The translations under genes were made by a program, and so were the position numbers. A DNA stretch of 64,000 nt, from assembly GCF_029238675.1 (NCBI RefSeq), contig NZ_JAQWFR010000026.1, positions 1-64,000 of the forward strand. The letters run 5' to 3'. The notes beneath the pieces were generated by a model that saw nothing but the letters and a program-made list of their open reading frames with translations, ran no database searches and was not told where the DNA came from. Positions 63,166 to 64,000 of this stretch are shown one piece after another (within the stretch, counting starts at the first letter, position 1; each line of letters opens with the position of its first letter). This DNA comes from Oceanicoccus sp. Lineage in GTDB: Bacteria; Pseudomonadota; Gammaproteobacteria; Pseudomonadales; Dasaniaceae.

Positions 63166-63800
63166 ATCGAAAGCGCCACCAGCTGAATAAGCATACCCAC
63201 AAACAACAATCCAAGGGGAGCGTAGGCGCCAGGCCTCATAAAAAAAGACATTTGTATTTGAACTGGAAAGCTAATCGTTTTCTCAATCGCGGTAGTTTTG
63301 TAGATGTGAATATTGTCAAACTTTGGATCCGTTACCAACTCAATCAGATCGCGTCGACTTCTATAACGCATCATAGACGCAATATGCCAACCTTCATCGG
63401 CATAATCATTATCAGGATACTTCCCCCAGCTATCAATGTAGCCGCCCACTTTGCGAGAAATTGAAACAGGGTGACCACCGCGAAAGAATAATGCTTTCAT
63501 AAAAGGACCGCTGTATTTTTGCAATAATGCTGCAGCATGTGTTTTCTCACCCGTTACAGGGTTATCAATCTCTCCCTTTTTCACTCGTATTAAATTCTGC
63601 ATGACAAACTCTTTGCCATCATCATTTTTCATAAACTCTACTAACACATCTATACTGGTATGCAGTGAACCTTGAGTTTCTCTAACTGTATTTATTAAGT
63701 CTTCTATTTCATGAGCCTTTATAGGTCCAGACCAATTGTAATACCATAAAACAAATGCAATATATAACGCTGCCAACAAGACCCAAAAAGATACAATCAT
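63162..63800 (-). CDS. Membrane-anchored protein of unknown function (paralogue B)
   Basis: A 212-residue paralogue of the protein at 1518-2147, with the same layout: an N-terminal helix (about 4-20), a soluble middle and a C-terminal helix (about 190-210). Shared blocks are NDDGKEFVMQN, Y..PFMKALFFRGGHPVSI, MRYRSRRDLIEL and TAIEKTISFPVQIQM. It ends four bases inside the AraC relic. GGAAGT about 8 bases before the ATG is its ribosome site, directly after the stop of another fragment. Function unknown; a likely accessory gene because both copies border unstable DNA. Confidence 0.7.
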   Translation of the reverse strand: MIVSFWVLLAALYIAFVLWYYNWSGPIKAHEIEDLINTVRETQGSLHTSIDVLVEFMKNDDGKEFVMQNLIRVKKGEIDNPVTGEKTHAAALLQKYSGPFMKALFFRGGHPVSISRKVGGYIDSWGKYPDNDYADEGWHIASMMRYRSRRDLIELVTDPKFDNIHIYKTTAIEKTISFPVQIQMSFFMRPGAYAPLGLLFVGMLIQLVALSI

Positions 63801-63811
63801 TATTTACTTCC

Positions 63812-63932
63812 TCAATTAATCCAGTGCCCAAGACTATTTATAAACCGATACAAAGTCTTTGGTGATTCATAATCATGGTTTTGATCCAATAGCAGGGTAT
63901 CAAGAATATCATTACGAATGTGATAGATAGCC
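63812..63932 (-). other. Coding-like fragment upstream of paralogue B
   Basis: About 39 codons (IYHIRNDILDTLLLDQNHD, then ESPKTLYRFINSLGHWIN and TGA) read like the end of a protein and stop 11 bases before the paralogue B start. An in-frame TAG at 63933 closes it upstream, so it is a fragment or the gene carries a frameshift there. Paralogue A has no such neighbour. Confidence 0.35.
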
Positions 63933-64000
63933 TAAGCCGCTATATTAAATACCAAACGCCTTAGTAGGAAGGTCATTAATTATCATAATTGGGGTTATTT

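Overview
The window looks like chromosomal DNA from a polar-flagellated marine gammaproteobacterium, most likely of the Cellvibrionales/Spongiibacteraceae or a nearby group. This rests on protein style and on gene order: flhA-flhF-fleN-fliA-cheYZAB-motCD-parA-cheW, then ccm, then smc-zipA-ligA, is the arrangement known from Pseudomonas and relatives. I could run no database search. No rRNA, intact IS element, phage or CRISPR array is visible. There are two tRNA genes.

Region 1 (1-18,000) is accessory catabolism. It holds three glutathione S-transferase-like paralogues, two type I sulfatases with membrane-targeting segments, a DJ-1/PfpI protein, a TesB-type thioesterase, a DUF2855 reductase-like protein divergent from a TetR regulator, and a co-directional set of MaoC hydratase, short-chain dehydrogenase, thiolase, trans-acting enoyl reductase-like protein and a ~600-residue acyl-CoA dehydrogenase. 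Together these could de-sulfate a substrate outside the cytoplasm and oxidise an acyl-CoA inside; the substrate cannot be told from sequence. AT-rich TGTCATAT-type operator-like palindromes lie before three transcription units here (GST-2, DUF2855/TetR, MaoC) and suggest one small regulon.

Region 2 (18,000-37,000) is the flagellar and chemotaxis block: flhB, flhA, flhF, fleN, fliA, cheY, cheZ, cheA, cheB, motC, motD, parA, a CheW-domain protein, cheW and a DUF2802 protein on the + strand, closing with an FlhB C-terminal-domain paralogue and fliK on the - strand. flhB has no fliOPQR before it; instead there is a relic of an Lrp regulator, so the usual operon has been broken here. Sigma-54-type -24/-12 sites are readable before parA and cheW and, more weakly, before flhA.

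Region 3 (37,000-51,700) is housekeeping: ccmABCDEFGHI for cytochrome c maturation, then smc, zipA and ligA. Region 4 (51,700-64,000) is mixed: a lipoprotein transglycosylase, a VOC protein, a coiled-coil protein, trpS, a TonB-dependent receptor, a protein with degenerate receiver and GGDEF domains, csrA, a secreted protein, a porin, an unknown acidic protein, queD, tRNA-Val and tRNA-Asp. Past tRNA-Asp the DNA holds gene relics (an AraC-type tail and others), then a membrane protein that is a paralogue of the one near the left end of the window.

Intergenic DNA carries a repeat family with ends GTCATTCCCGCGAAGGCGGG; three full copies are exactly 101 bp long and resemble a non-autonomous mobile element or paired REP unit. 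A second family consists of 12-18 bp perfect palindromes.
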